Shown in pieces: positions 51,000 through 59,955 of a DNA stretch of 64,000 nucleotides. Position 1 is the stretch's first letter. Every line of letters starts with the position of its first letter. The notes under the pieces are model-generated. The model saw only the letters and a program-made list of their open reading frames with translations, was not told where the DNA came from and made no database searches. The translations under genes and the position numbers were made by a program. The DNA lies in the IMG/VR virus record IMGVR_UViG_3300043399_000587, positions 1 to 64,000 of that record; one strand, 5' to 3'. This DNA comes from a virus.

Positions 51000-53723
51000 A
51001 TGGCGCAACAAAATATAGACTTCGGTACCTTTCCTGATGATCCAGATGCAGATGCGATACGAACGGCATTTCAGAAAGTACAACAAAACTTTACAGAAAT
51101 TTATAATGGTTTCGCCGGGGGATCCGTCGTATCTGTTAACAGGACTCCGGGCGCAGGCATAACGGTAAGTTCACCAACCGGTAACGTTATCATTACAGCA
51201 AATATAGCTTGTGTTCAAGTGCACACAAGTACGTTAAGTATTGGCCGTGATTCTAATGGATCACAAGATACATCTATTACTTCTAGCTCACAAACACTTT
51301 GGATAGATTTACCAGCTACAATTGCAAACGTCACAAATATTAATATAACCGGACAATTAGCCGCATCCGGTATTTCAGGGTACACCGGTGTATTAGGTAA
51401 TTTAACAGTTTCAGGTACTATTAATACAGGTAATCTAAGCGCCACAAGTAATATTAGTGGCGGTAGTGGAGTATTTGGTAATTTAACAATAACAGGTAAT
51501 GTAACATCATCTGGTAATCTTGTTGTAACAGGTGTTGCAAACTTAATCAACGCCAGCAACGTTTCATTAGGTGCTGTAGGTAACGTGCGTATTACTGGTG
51601 GTTCTGCCAATCAATTCTTAAAAACAAATGGTGCAGGTACTTTAGTTTGGGATGATCCAGGAAACTTTTCGGGATTTAGCGGATATAGTGGTTGGAGTGG
51701 TATATCGGGATTCACCGGCGTAAGTGGATTTAGTGGAACATCAGGAGTAAGTGGTTGGAGTGGTGCAAGTGGTAGGTCAGGATGGAGTGGCACTAGTGGT
51801 TGGAGTGGTACTTCAGGTATATCCGGATGGAGTGGTGTTACTGGTGTAAGTGGATTCAGCGGTACAACAGGTATATCAGGTACTACTGGTGTAAGTGGTT
51901 TTAGTGGCATAAGCGGATGGAGTGGTGTTACTGGTGTAAGTGGCTTTAGTGGCACAACTGGTGTTTCTGGAACTACCGGTGTAAGTGGCTTTAGTGGCAT
52001 AAGCGGATGGAGTGGTGTTACTGGTAGATCAGGATGGAGCGGTACTTCAGGATTCACCGGTGTAAGTGGATTTAGTGGCACTTCAGGATGGTCAGGTACC
52101 ACTGGTGTAAGTGGTTTAAGCGGCACATCGGGTATTAGTGGTTGGAGTGGTGTATCAGGTATCAGTGGAACTTCCGGTACCACAGGGGTGAGTGGATTTA
52201 GTGGTATATCAGGTACAAGTGGTATATCAGGTACATCTGGATTCACCGGGGTATCAGGTTGGAGCGGTATATCAGGTATATCAGGTACTACTGGAGTATC
52301 CGGAACTTCTGGCTGGAGCGGTATAAGTGGACAATCAGGCACATCAGGATGGTCAGGTGCTACAGGTATATCAGGATGGAGTGGTACAACTGGTATAAGT
52401 GGTACTACAGGTGTAAGTGGTAGATCAGGATGGAGTGGCTTTAGTGGCTTTAGTGGTATTAGCGGATTCAGTGGTATTAGCGGATTTAGTGGTATATCAG
52501 GAACAACAGGTATTAGTGGATTTAGTGGTACTAGTGGCCGTTCAGGATATTCAGGTCAGTCAGTATTACTTTCGGGCTCTGTTGCTAATTCAACCTTATT
52601 ACCAACAGGTACTCCGTCAGGTACGTTATATCTCGTATTAAATGCAGGTGGTGGATATAATGCAGGAGACGGAGCTATCTCAGATGGTGCAAATAACTGG
52701 ACTAACGTAGGACCTATTCAAGGGCCATCTGGATTTAGCGGAGCCTCAGGAAGTTCAGGTGTAAGCGGATGGTCGGGTACTAGTGGAACATCAGGTACTA
52801 CAGGCGTAAGTGGATTCAGTGGTACTTCAGGCACAACCGGTGTAAGTGGATTTAGTGGTAGATCAGGATTTAGCGGTTCAGGAGTAAGTGGTTGGAGTGG
52901 CTTTAGTGGTTGGAGTGGCAGTGGTATAAGTGGATTTAGTGGCACTTCAGGATGGTCAGGTACTACAGGCGTAAGTGGATTTAGTGGCACTTTAGGCACA
53001 ACCGGTGTAAGTGGATTTAGTGGTACTTCAGGTACTACTGGTGTAAGTGGCTTTAGTGGCACAACTGGTGTTTCTGGAACTACTGGTGTAAGTGGATTTA
53101 GTGGCACAACTGGTGTTTCTGGAACTACTGGTGTAAGTGGATTTAGTGGTTCAAGTGGTACTACAGGTGTAAGCGGATTTAGTGGTAGATCAGGATTTAG
53201 CGGTTCAGGAGTAAGTGGTTGGAGTGGCTTTAGTGGTTGGAGTGGCTGGTCTGGAACTAGTGGTGCTTCAGGAGCAAGCCCAACTAGTATAAGTAACGGT
53301 ACAAGTAATGTATCAGTCGCACTGAATAGTATTGTTACCGTTGGTATTAGTGGCATCGCTAATGTAACTTCATTTGGACCTAGTGGTTTAACGATTAACG
53401 AATATGTCATGTACTCTGTACAAACAGGTATATCAGCAGCAGGCACAACACAAGGCACAGCCACACCATTAGGAAACATAATGAATATTGTTAATACTGT
53501 ATCCTCAGGAGCCAATGGAGTTGTGTTGCCAGCAGCTTCAGCAGGTATGATACTATATATTACGAACTCTAGTGCCAACACATTAAATGTATTCCCTGCT
53601 AGCGGCGCAGCAATTAATTCTGGAGCAACTAATTCTGCCCTATCACAGGGTCCCGGCGCAACTCTACAATTTATAGCACCAACTACAACACAATGGTACT
53701 CAGTTGGTGCTACATATGCATAA
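51000..53723 (+). CDS. Tail fibre with long SGx repeats
   Basis: A 907-residue protein. The N-terminal domain (FPDDPDADAIRTAFQKVQQN) resembles virion-attachment domains of phage fibres. A beta region follows. From about residue 222 to 520, and again 576 to 760, the chain is almost pure SGx/TGx triplets (SGFSGTSGWSG), where every third residue is Gly as in collagen but Ser or Thr replaces Pro. The two tracts are separated by a short globular part. The C-terminal domain (about 150 residues) is a compact beta fold likely to trimerise or bind the host. Confidence 0.85.
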   Translation: MAQQNIDFGTFPDDPDADAIRTAFQKVQQNFTEIYNGFAGGSVVSVNRTPGAGITVSSPTGNVIITANIACVQVHTSTLSIGRDSNGSQDTSITSSSQTLWIDLPATIANVTNINITGQLAASGISGYTGVLGNLTVSGTINTGNLSATSNISGGSGVFGNLTITGNVTSSGNLVVTGVANLINASNVSLGAVGNVRITGGSANQFLKTNGAGTLVWDDPGNFSGFSGYSGWSGISGFTGVSGFSGTSGVSGWSGASGRSGWSGTSGWSGTSGISGWSGVTGVSGFSGTTGISGTTGVSGFSGISGWSGVTGVSGFSGTTGVSGTTGVSGFSGISGWSGVTGRSGWSGTSGFTGVSGFSGTSGWSGTTGVSGLSGTSGISGWSGVSGISGTSGTTGVSGFSGISGTSGISGTSGFTGVSGWSGISGISGTTGVSGTSGWSGISGQSGTSGWSGATGISGWSGTTGISGTTGVSGRSGWSGFSGFSGISGFSGISGFSGISGTTGISGFSGTSGRSGYSGQSVLLSGSVANSTLLPTGTPSGTLYLVLNAGGGYNAGDGAISDGANNWTNVGPIQGPSGFSGASGSSGVSGWSGTSGTSGTTGVSGFSGTSGTTGVSGFSGRSGFSGSGVSGWSGFSGWSGSGISGFSGTSGWSGTTGVSGFSGTLGTTGVSGFSGTSGTTGVSGFSGTTGVSGTTGVSGFSGTTGVSGTTGVSGFSGSSGTTGVSGFSGRSGFSGSGVSGWSGFSGWSGWSGTSGASGASPTSISNGTSNVSVALNSIVTVGISGIANVTSFGPSGLTINEYVMYSVQTGISAAGTTQGTATPLGNIMNIVNTVSSGANGVVLPAASAGMILYITNSSANTLNVFPASGAAINSGATNSALSQGPGATLQFIAPTTTQWYSVGATYA
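51664..52558 (+). repeat. SGx triplet-repeat tract 1
   Basis: Nine-base units coding for (SGx)n with many near-identical longer blocks, for example two almost identical copies around 51895-52020. Slippage or recombination is expected to change its length. Confidence 0.85.
52727..53278 (+). repeat. SGx triplet-repeat tract 2
   Basis: Second tract of the same kind; two copies of a block reading GRSGFSGSGVSGWSGFSG occur near 52855 and 53185. Confidence 0.85.
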
Positions 53724-53735
53724 GAAAGGTGATAT

Positions 53736-54359
53736 ATGGTAACATTAGAATTATTACAAACAATATGCCCTAAAACTAAGAAAACAATCTTAGAAGGGTA
53801 TGTAGAACCATTAAACACAGTGGGACGATATTATGAAATGTTTGACAATCCTAAACGAATTGCAGGTTTTTTGGCACAAATAGCACATGAGTCAGGTGGT
53901 TTCAACGCAACTATCGAAAATTTAAATTACAGTGCTAAAGGACTAATGACGACATTTAGAAAATATTTCCCTACAGAAGAACTAGCAAAACAGTATGAGC
54001 GTAAACCGCAAATGATTGCTAATCGAGTATACGCAAACCGTATGAAAAACGGAGATGAAGCTAGCGGAGATGGGTGGAAGTTTCGTGGTCGAGGATTAAT
54101 ACAATTGACCGGGCGTGATAATTATACAAAATTTGCTGCCTCACTTGATATGGATATAGAAAGTACTATTGCATATTTAGAAACACCAAACGGTGCAGTT
54201 GCAAGTGCTGGCTGGTTTTGGGACAACAACAAGTTAAACCAATACTGTGATCGTGATGATTTTGTAACATTAACAAAAAGAATTAATGGTGGTACAATTG
54301 GATTGGCAGACAGACAACATCATTATCATTTAGCATTGAAACATTTGGGCATACATTAA
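53736..54359 (+). CDS. Endolysin, GH19 chitinase-like
   Basis: A 207-residue glycoside hydrolase family 19 protein, a fold used by phages as peptidoglycan-cleaving endolysin. The catalytic Glu lies in AQIAHESGGF and the second conserved segment is GRGLIQLTGRDNY. NGGTIGLADR near the C-terminus is also typical. No signal peptide is seen, so export needs a holin; the candidate is at 32008-32316. Confidence 0.9.
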   Translation: MVTLELLQTICPKTKKTILEGYVEPLNTVGRYYEMFDNPKRIAGFLAQIAHESGGFNATIENLNYSAKGLMTTFRKYFPTEELAKQYERKPQMIANRVYANRMKNGDEASGDGWKFRGRGLIQLTGRDNYTKFAASLDMDIESTIAYLETPNGAVASAGWFWDNNKLNQYCDRDDFVTLTKRINGGTIGLADRQHHYHLALKHLGIH

Positions 54360-54360
54360 C

Positions 54361-56874
54361 ATGGCGCAACCTATATGGAATACCCCTGCAGGTTCTATAG
54401 GCACCTTTCCATCAGAAGTGCCTGTGTTGTTTGCTTTATCTGCTACAGCAGTTTTACCGGCCGTATCACTAACATATGCTATTATTAGTGGTAATCTACC
54501 AGCCGGTTTACTAATGAATGAAAATGGTATTATAAATGGAACTCCTTTGTTAGTAACTGGGGAAACCAATTCAACGTTTGTGGTTCGTATTACTGATAAT
54601 TATGGTAACATACGGGATAGAACATTTAGTATGACTGTAACAGGGTATGCAATCCCTTCATTTACTACATCTCCGGGAACTATATTAAGTACAAACGATA
54701 GTGTTTGGGTGAGTACACAAATAGCATATGACAATCCTAGTCCTAATAATCCCGTTACTATAACAGTATTAGAAGGATCATTACCTCCTGGATTAGAAAT
54801 AAATGAAAATGGATTAATCAGAGGATATGCTGACCCACCTACAGTAACTGTAACAGTTCCTGCAGTATCTACTGCAGCTACTGTCACAGAAACAACCAAT
54901 ATTATAACTTGCTTAAGCACTACCGGGTTTACGGTAGGTCGTCCTGTTACATTTAGCGGTACTGTTATGTTTGGTGGATTAGAAGAAAATGTAACATATT
55001 ACATAAAATCTGTAATTAACAGCACTAGTTTTACGATAAGTTCTACCCCCAATGGTTCTACATTTATATTAAGCAGTGGTACTGGATTTATGACTATTAA
55101 TTTACCCGCAATTTCTACGGGTCAACCAACAATAAGAACGTATAATTTCACACTACAACTCAATAGCCCATTAGGAGGAGGAATCGGCACATATTCAATA
55201 ACCGTAATAAATCAAAATACTCCCGCAAGTCAAGGTGGACCTGGTTTTCCAGCAAATACTAGGGTACCCGCAATATTGAATACACGTCCTGAAACTTTTA
55301 CTATTAACAACGATAATTCATATTATGGATATTATGTGCTACCACCTAATGATAGTAATTATAACACATATCCACCATCAATTCCAGCATTCATAGGAAC
55401 AATTCAAAGTGATAATTATTTTGCTTTTAAAATAATAGGTAAAGATTTTGACAATAACGGACTAACATATCAATATGCCGGACTGCCATTAGGTTTAACA
55501 GGTGATCCTTCGACAGGTTGGATAACTGGGACACCTTTTATATCTACTGAAGGTATAAATCAATATTCGTTCAGTGCATCAGTGTATAAAACTGCTAACC
55601 CATCTATAGCATCTCCGTTTATCAATTTTTCATTTAATTTGGCTAATACCATTACAGGCTTAATCACTTGGGTTACCCCTAACAATTTAGGTACACTTTT
55701 CAACGGTACTATAAGTACTAAAAGCGTTTTAGCCACATCTGATGTTTCACTACGTTATAGGGTAACTAGTGGTTTATTACCTCCCAATTTAACATTGTTA
55801 GATAGTGGTGAAATAACAGGATATGTTGCCAATCAACCCACATCAGAGCTTTTACCGCTGAATGCAGAAACAACCTTCAAATTTACAATTCAAGCGTACT
55901 CTCCTGAGTATCCCATTATTGTTTCAGAAAAAGAATTTACACTTACTATAATTCAAGCCTATACACAACCAACTGACATTTTGTATATCAAAGCAACTCC
56001 TAGTATTGCTGATAGAGAAATTATTAATACTTTGTTAAATAACGAAACATTAATACCTTATAATTATCTATATAGACCAAACGATGTTTATTTCGGTAAA
56101 GCAACCGAAGTAATTTACGAACACGCATTTGGAATATATGCAAGTGATATTGATGAATATATCGCAGCAGTGACAAAAAATCATTACTGGAGAAATATTA
56201 CTTTAGGTGAGTTAAAAACAGCACAAGCAAGAGATGAAAATGGTCAAATTATCTATGAAGTTGTTTACAGTCAAGTAATTGACAATTTACAGAATCCCCA
56301 AGGAGTCAGTGTAGCTCAAGAAATCACTTGGCCAAGACCGATTAATTTGTTTTTAGGTCCATGGTATACGAGTGTAACCAATATCTATACAAGTTATGAA
56401 GACATATTAGGACAAGAATATTATACTAGTTTATCTTCTGGCTTTGTAAGACAACTATATCCTAACAGTCTATTCAATATGCGTAAAAGAGTAGGTCAAG
56501 TATTGGGGCAAGAGTTTGATAGTACACTATTACCAAAATGGATGACTAGCCAACAAGAAAACGGTAGTACCTTAGGATATACTCAGGCTTGGGTAATTTG
56601 TTATACTAAACCAGGATATGCGGAAATTATTAAAAACAACATAAACACATTATGGTTAAAACCAGAAGGTACACCGTATACACTCAATCAAATTAACTTT
56701 AAGATTGATAGGTTTTCAGTTAACAAGAGTATTACATATAACTATGATAAAAATACAAGTCCTCCTGCTTGGACAGGGTTACCTAGTGCTACACCCGTGC
56801 CAAATCCGTTAGATAGTAAAAATTTCTATGTACTGTTTCCTAGAAAAACTATTTTGCCCAATGAAACAGAATAA
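54361..56874 (+). CDS. Large virion protein with Ig-like (He_PIG) repeats
   Basis: An 837-residue protein. Putative-Ig repeats show as LPAGLLMNENGIINGTP and LPPGLEINENGLIRGYA, plus later degenerate copies. A TTYYVK-type module (NVTYYIKSVINSTSFTIS, near 54930-55090) is inserted in the N-terminal third. The C-terminal about 280 residues, with YLYRPNDVYFGKATEVIYEH, form a different domain, probably for attachment to the tail. Start one base after the endolysin stop region. Likely baseplate- or fibre-associated. Confidence 0.75.
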   Translation: MAQPIWNTPAGSIGTFPSEVPVLFALSATAVLPAVSLTYAIISGNLPAGLLMNENGIINGTPLLVTGETNSTFVVRITDNYGNIRDRTFSMTVTGYAIPSFTTSPGTILSTNDSVWVSTQIAYDNPSPNNPVTITVLEGSLPPGLEINENGLIRGYADPPTVTVTVPAVSTAATVTETTNIITCLSTTGFTVGRPVTFSGTVMFGGLEENVTYYIKSVINSTSFTISSTPNGSTFILSSGTGFMTINLPAISTGQPTIRTYNFTLQLNSPLGGGIGTYSITVINQNTPASQGGPGFPANTRVPAILNTRPETFTINNDNSYYGYYVLPPNDSNYNTYPPSIPAFIGTIQSDNYFAFKIIGKDFDNNGLTYQYAGLPLGLTGDPSTGWITGTPFISTEGINQYSFSASVYKTANPSIASPFINFSFNLANTITGLITWVTPNNLGTLFNGTISTKSVLATSDVSLRYRVTSGLLPPNLTLLDSGEITGYVANQPTSELLPLNAETTFKFTIQAYSPEYPIIVSEKEFTLTIIQAYTQPTDILYIKATPSIADREIINTLLNNETLIPYNYLYRPNDVYFGKATEVIYEHAFGIYASDIDEYIAAVTKNHYWRNITLGELKTAQARDENGQIIYEVVYSQVIDNLQNPQGVSVAQEITWPRPINLFLGPWYTSVTNIYTSYEDILGQEYYTSLSSGFVRQLYPNSLFNMRKRVGQVLGQEFDSTLLPKWMTSQQENGSTLGYTQAWVICYTKPGYAEIIKNNINTLWLKPEGTPYTLNQINFKIDRFSVNKSITYNYDKNTSPPAWTGLPSATPVPNPLDSKNFYVLFPRKTILPNETE

Positions 56875-56880
56875 TAAATA
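56873..56880 (+). promoter_or_regulatory. Late promoter box
   Basis: AATAAATA overlapping the preceding stop, 18 bp before ATG 56899. Confidence 0.65.
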
Positions 56881-56898
56881 CTATATGGAAATTAATTT

Positions 56899-58182
56899 AT
56901 GAGCGCAATTAATACTAACGGAATAGATGTCAATTATCCTATCCCAGGACAAAATAACAGTTCGCAGGGATTTAGAGATAATTTTGCCAGTATAAAAACA
57001 AATTTGAATACTGCCGGCGACGAAATCTCTGACCTTCAAAATAAAGTAGTTGTCAAATCAGCACTAGATAACACAGTCATTAATAATGACATGGGAAATA
57101 CTTTAATTAGCAACTGTGCTACTAGAAGTTTCAGAGCAACAACATACAATCTTGGAAATGCACTTTCTGGCACTGTTGCGGTCGACGTAAGTTTAGGTGA
57201 TGTGCAATATGGCACTGTTGCGGGAAATGTTCAATTTACATTTGGTAATTGGGCACCTTACGGAACTCAAAGTAATGTCGAGTTACAGTTAGCAGTTAGT
57301 AATTCATCAGCAGTTGTTAGTTGGCCTGCAGAAGTTGTATCTTCCAATAATAATTTTGGATTGACCACTTTAGAAAATTATGGAGGATCAGCTGGGTCTG
57401 GTAATATAAGTGTACCATATGGTGTCACGCAACTAAATTATAGACTCAGTTCTACAGACTGTGGAAACACTATTATCATAGAGCCCATCAACAGGCCTAG
57501 ACAATCAACTCAACTACAACAACGCAATCCTGCTCCTACCGGCTATCAAGGTGATGTGGCAGGAACTGTAGCGTTAGGTGATACGTATGCTCAATTAGAT
57601 ATATCTAGTACAAATTCATCTGATTATTTTACTACAGGAAATACCTCACAGTTATACACTGATTTACCTATAGTATTTACAGGTGTGAGTATGGAAGCCA
57701 ACATTACTATTGGCACTACTTATTACGTTCGTAACGTGGTTTCTAGTACAAATTTTACAGTTTCATCTACCTTAGGCGGAGCCAACGTTAATTTAGCCGG
57801 CAATTCTAGCCCAACAAGTTCAATGTATGGAAATCCAGTATCATATGCGTATGTATGCACAGACACATATAACTCCACAGCATACAGTAAAACTGTTACT
57901 GATACTACAACAAGTACTAATGTAATAACCCTTAATAATACTACGAGTTTGACATTAAATTCTCCTATCGTATTTTCAGGAACTACGTTTGGTGGAATTG
58001 TTGCAGGGGTAGTTTATTACATAAAATCTATTCCAAGCGGTACTACAATAACTGTTAGTCGTTCTAGAACAAATGGTGTTGCAGATTCCACAGTACTCTT
58101 GACTACTGCTAGTGGTAGTTGTTCAGCTACATCATATGTTGGTTCGGACATATGGAAAAGACTAACACTAAATGCATGGTGA
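56899..58182 (+). CDS. Virion protein with two TTYYVK modules
   Basis: A 427-residue protein. The N-terminus (INTNGIDVNYPIPGQNNSSQ, then GFRDNFASIKTNLN) is a virion-attachment type domain akin to that of the SGx fibre. A beta domain follows. Two copies of the shared module (IGTTYYVRNVVSSTNFTVS and AGVVYYIKSIPSGTTITVS, near 57640-57790 and 57940-58120) make up the C-terminal half. Probably a short fibre or decoration. Confidence 0.75.
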   Translation: MSAINTNGIDVNYPIPGQNNSSQGFRDNFASIKTNLNTAGDEISDLQNKVVVKSALDNTVINNDMGNTLISNCATRSFRATTYNLGNALSGTVAVDVSLGDVQYGTVAGNVQFTFGNWAPYGTQSNVELQLAVSNSSAVVSWPAEVVSSNNNFGLTTLENYGGSAGSGNISVPYGVTQLNYRLSSTDCGNTIIIEPINRPRQSTQLQQRNPAPTGYQGDVAGTVALGDTYAQLDISSTNSSDYFTTGNTSQLYTDLPIVFTGVSMEANITIGTTYYVRNVVSSTNFTVSSTLGGANVNLAGNSSPTSSMYGNPVSYAYVCTDTYNSTAYSKTVTDTTTSTNVITLNNTTSLTLNSPIVFSGTTFGGIVAGVVYYIKSIPSGTTITVSRSRTNGVADSTVLLTTASGSCSATSYVGSDIWKRLTLNAW

Positions 58183-58188
58183 TAAATA
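58181..58188 (+). promoter_or_regulatory. Late promoter box, exactly leaderless (GTG start)
   Basis: GATAAATA then TTTAG then GTG 58194 at the expected +1. It overlaps the previous stop codon. Confidence 0.65.
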
Positions 58189-58193
58189 TTTAG

Positions 58194-58424
58194 GTGCAAC
58201 ATCCATTTATATCAAACTTATCAGATAAGAGTTTAGAAGAACTTCAAAAAACTTTATCTGAACTTACAACCAAATTAAATTTTGCCTATCGTATGGGCAA
58301 TGGGCCTCTAATCCACCAAATCAATATGGTTATTGAAAGCTATAGGGACGCATATAACAAAAAAATGGATGAAATGGTTAAAGCACAAAAAATAAACACC
58401 AAAATAAACATAGACAAAAAATGA
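58194..58424 (+). CDS. Conserved phage protein, 76 residues
   Basis: Helical protein beginning MQHPFISNLSDKSLEELQKT with KLNFAYRMGNGPLIHQINM, a pattern I know from many T4-like marine phages; function unknown. GTG start without ribosome site, directly after a late box. It overlaps the next gene by 4 bp. Confidence 0.8.
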   Translation: MQHPFISNLSDKSLEELQKTLSELTTKLNFAYRMGNGPLIHQINMVIESYRDAYNKKMDEMVKAQKINTKINIDKK

Positions 58425-59011
58425 GTGCTAGGATCTCTAAAAAATTCTTTTTTCAAGCTGCCGTACATCACGAAAAAATATTTTTGATAAATGACTATGA
58501 AGTAGAATTGCATATGACAGTTCAAACAGATGATATGTATGAACAAAATATAGCAATGGATAGAATCAAATATCTATTTGAATTCAAATTTGACAATGCG
58601 TTATTTATAAATGCTAATGAACACAAGTCGTTGGATTTGTATTCAAAAGCAAATATCAGAGTATGTCCACTACCAGAAGATCCTTATGATCAAATCATAG
58701 GGATTCTTATTATGAATAAATGCAATGTCATTACTGAAAATAGATTAGCGATAACATCAGTACAAATTAAATCAAAACTATGTGATGATGTTATTTTTGA
58801 TATTTTTGCCGATGAGGAAACCGAGTTCCTACGACAAACAAACGTTTGGTGGAATGAAAATAATCTAAATATTGGAAATAAAACACATAAAAAAGAAAAA
58901 ATCGTAGAACTCAAAAAAGAACATAAGGATTGGAATAGTGTTGGATTGAGTTGGAAAAAAGAAAAAAAATGTGATACGGGAGAAATTCTTTTTATTCCTA
59001 TTGACAAATGA
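58421..59011 (+). CDS. Unknown phage protein, 196 residues
   Basis: Begins MSARISKKFFFQAAVHHEKI; alpha-beta by appearance with a Lys-rich C-terminal part. ATGA overlap with the gene before. The last codons contain the TTGACA of the promoter for the DnaE-like N part. Unrecognised. Confidence 0.75.
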   Translation: MSARISKKFFFQAAVHHEKIFLINDYEVELHMTVQTDDMYEQNIAMDRIKYLFEFKFDNALFINANEHKSLDLYSKANIRVCPLPEDPYDQIIGILIMNKCNVITENRLAITSVQIKSKLCDDVIFDIFADEETEFLRQTNVWWNENNLNIGNKTHKKEKIVELKKEHKDWNSVGLSWKKEKKCDTGEILFIPIDK

Positions 59012-59029
59012 CAACGTTTGTACTATCAT
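59001..59029 (+). promoter_or_regulatory. Sigma70-type promoter for the DnaE-like N part
   Basis: TTGACA (59001-59006), 17-bp spacer, TATCAT (59024-59029). The expected start of transcription coincides with ATG 59036, so this mRNA may be leaderless. Confidence 0.6.
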
Positions 59030-59035
59030 GTCGTT

Positions 59036-59542
59036 ATGAAGATAGATAATTATGGACAACATATATATTCAGAAGACGACATCTGTGGACTTTATATGTC
59101 CGATACTAACATCAAACTTAAAAAGGTCATTGTTGACCGAGAGATAAAAATATCGGATATAATTGACACTAGTTCTCTCCCAAAATTTATATTGAATACC
59201 CATAATGGTTGTTCTATAAAAGAATTTGATAGCAATTTACAATCAAAATGGTTTTTGCCTGAATCTTACAAAAACTTTGATATTGCCAAATACATATTAG
59301 ACAAGTGCAACACTGATGCTGAACTGCAGCGCGCCGGAGAAGAACTTTTACTCTTTCAAGAAAGAGATATGTTTCCGTTACTAATATATTTAAAATTTTT
59401 GGTAGATACATTACGGAATAACAATATTGTTTGGGGTGTAGGAAGAGGAAGTTCTGTGGCGAGCTTTGTGCTTTTTCTTTTGGGAGTACATAAAATTAAT
59501 TCGTTGTATTATGATCTAAATATTGATGAATTCTTGAAATAA
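59036..59542 (+). CDS. DnaE-like polymerase, N part with GRGS motif (split gene)
   Basis: A 168-residue protein. Residues about 70-168 follow bacterial DNA polymerase III alpha just before the catalytic Asp motif: WFLPESYKNFDIAKYILDKC, ELQRAGEELLLFQERDMFPL, then LVDTLRNNNIVWGVGRGSS (GRGS binds the incoming nucleotide) and LLGVHKINSLYYDLNIDEFL (like LDPLEFDLLFERFL). It stops exactly where DnaE would continue into PDFDVDF; that part is at 15482-16063. The PHP domain is absent. ATG 59036 is chosen over a TTG at 59018. Confidence 0.85.
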   Translation: MKIDNYGQHIYSEDDICGLYMSDTNIKLKKVIVDREIKISDIIDTSSLPKFILNTHNGCSIKEFDSNLQSKWFLPESYKNFDIAKYILDKCNTDAELQRAGEELLLFQERDMFPLLIYLKFLVDTLRNNNIVWGVGRGSSVASFVLFLLGVHKINSLYYDLNIDEFLK

Positions 59543-59556
59543 TTAAGGAGAAGAAT

Positions 59557-59955
59557 ATGGGAAAATACCGCACTGCAATGGGCAGGACTGTAGATATGAC
59601 AGAACTTATGGCTAAGAATGAACGAACTAGAGCTGTAGGTAATATGAAGGTAAATGCACGTGGAGATACTATTGATGCTCACGGAAAAATTATAGAACCA
59701 ATAACAAGTAAAGTTAATAACCAATATGCAAAAACTGTCGGGAATAAAACAGCGCAACCTATTAAAGGTCAACGAGTAGTCAAACCACCTAGAAAAGGAA
59801 ATGATCCTTTACCTGAAGTGCAAAAACAAGCATCAGTAAAAACACCTACACCTGAACCAGAACTTACTAAATACGAACGTGAATTAGAAGAAGACATGCA
59901 GGATGATTTAGAAATAGAACAAATTAAAGCAAAGGGAAACAAAAATGGAATCTAA
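59557..59955 (+). CDS. Conserved T4-like phage protein, 132 residues
   Basis: Begins MGKYRTAMGRTVDMTELMAK and contains NMKVNARGDTIDAHGKII, a pattern I recall from T4-like marine phages. The C-terminal half is Lys/Pro/Glu-rich and probably disordered. Good ribosome site (AAGGAGAAG). Function unknown. It overlaps gp31 by 11 bp. Confidence 0.8.
   Translation: MGKYRTAMGRTVDMTELMAKNERTRAVGNMKVNARGDTIDAHGKIIEPITSKVNNQYAKTVGNKTAQPIKGQRVVKPPRKGNDPLPEVQKQASVKTPTPEPELTKYERELEEDMQDDLEIEQIKAKGNKNGI

Noticed and set aside
51611-52342. Long Pro-rich open frame on the minus strand, and a similar one at 52718-53818
   Set aside because: Both are mirror images of the SGx repeat (complement of Gly/Ser codons reads as Pro, Leu and Thr codons). 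No ribosome sites; opposite to a clear fibre gene.
51664-53278. Regular direct repeats that could suggest a CRISPR array
   Set aside because: The units are nine-base coding triplets without unique spacers of constant length, and lie in one long reading frame.
53736-54359. GH19 protein as a chitinase acting on environmental chitin
   Set aside because: Although a CBM5/12-like module exists in the neck protein, this small GH19 protein lacks a binding domain and signal peptide and fits a phage endolysin.
15482-59542. Split DnaE joined by a split intein, as in cyanobacteria
   Set aside because: Neither fragment carries intein sequence at the junction: one ends DEFLK and the other begins MRFNSD.
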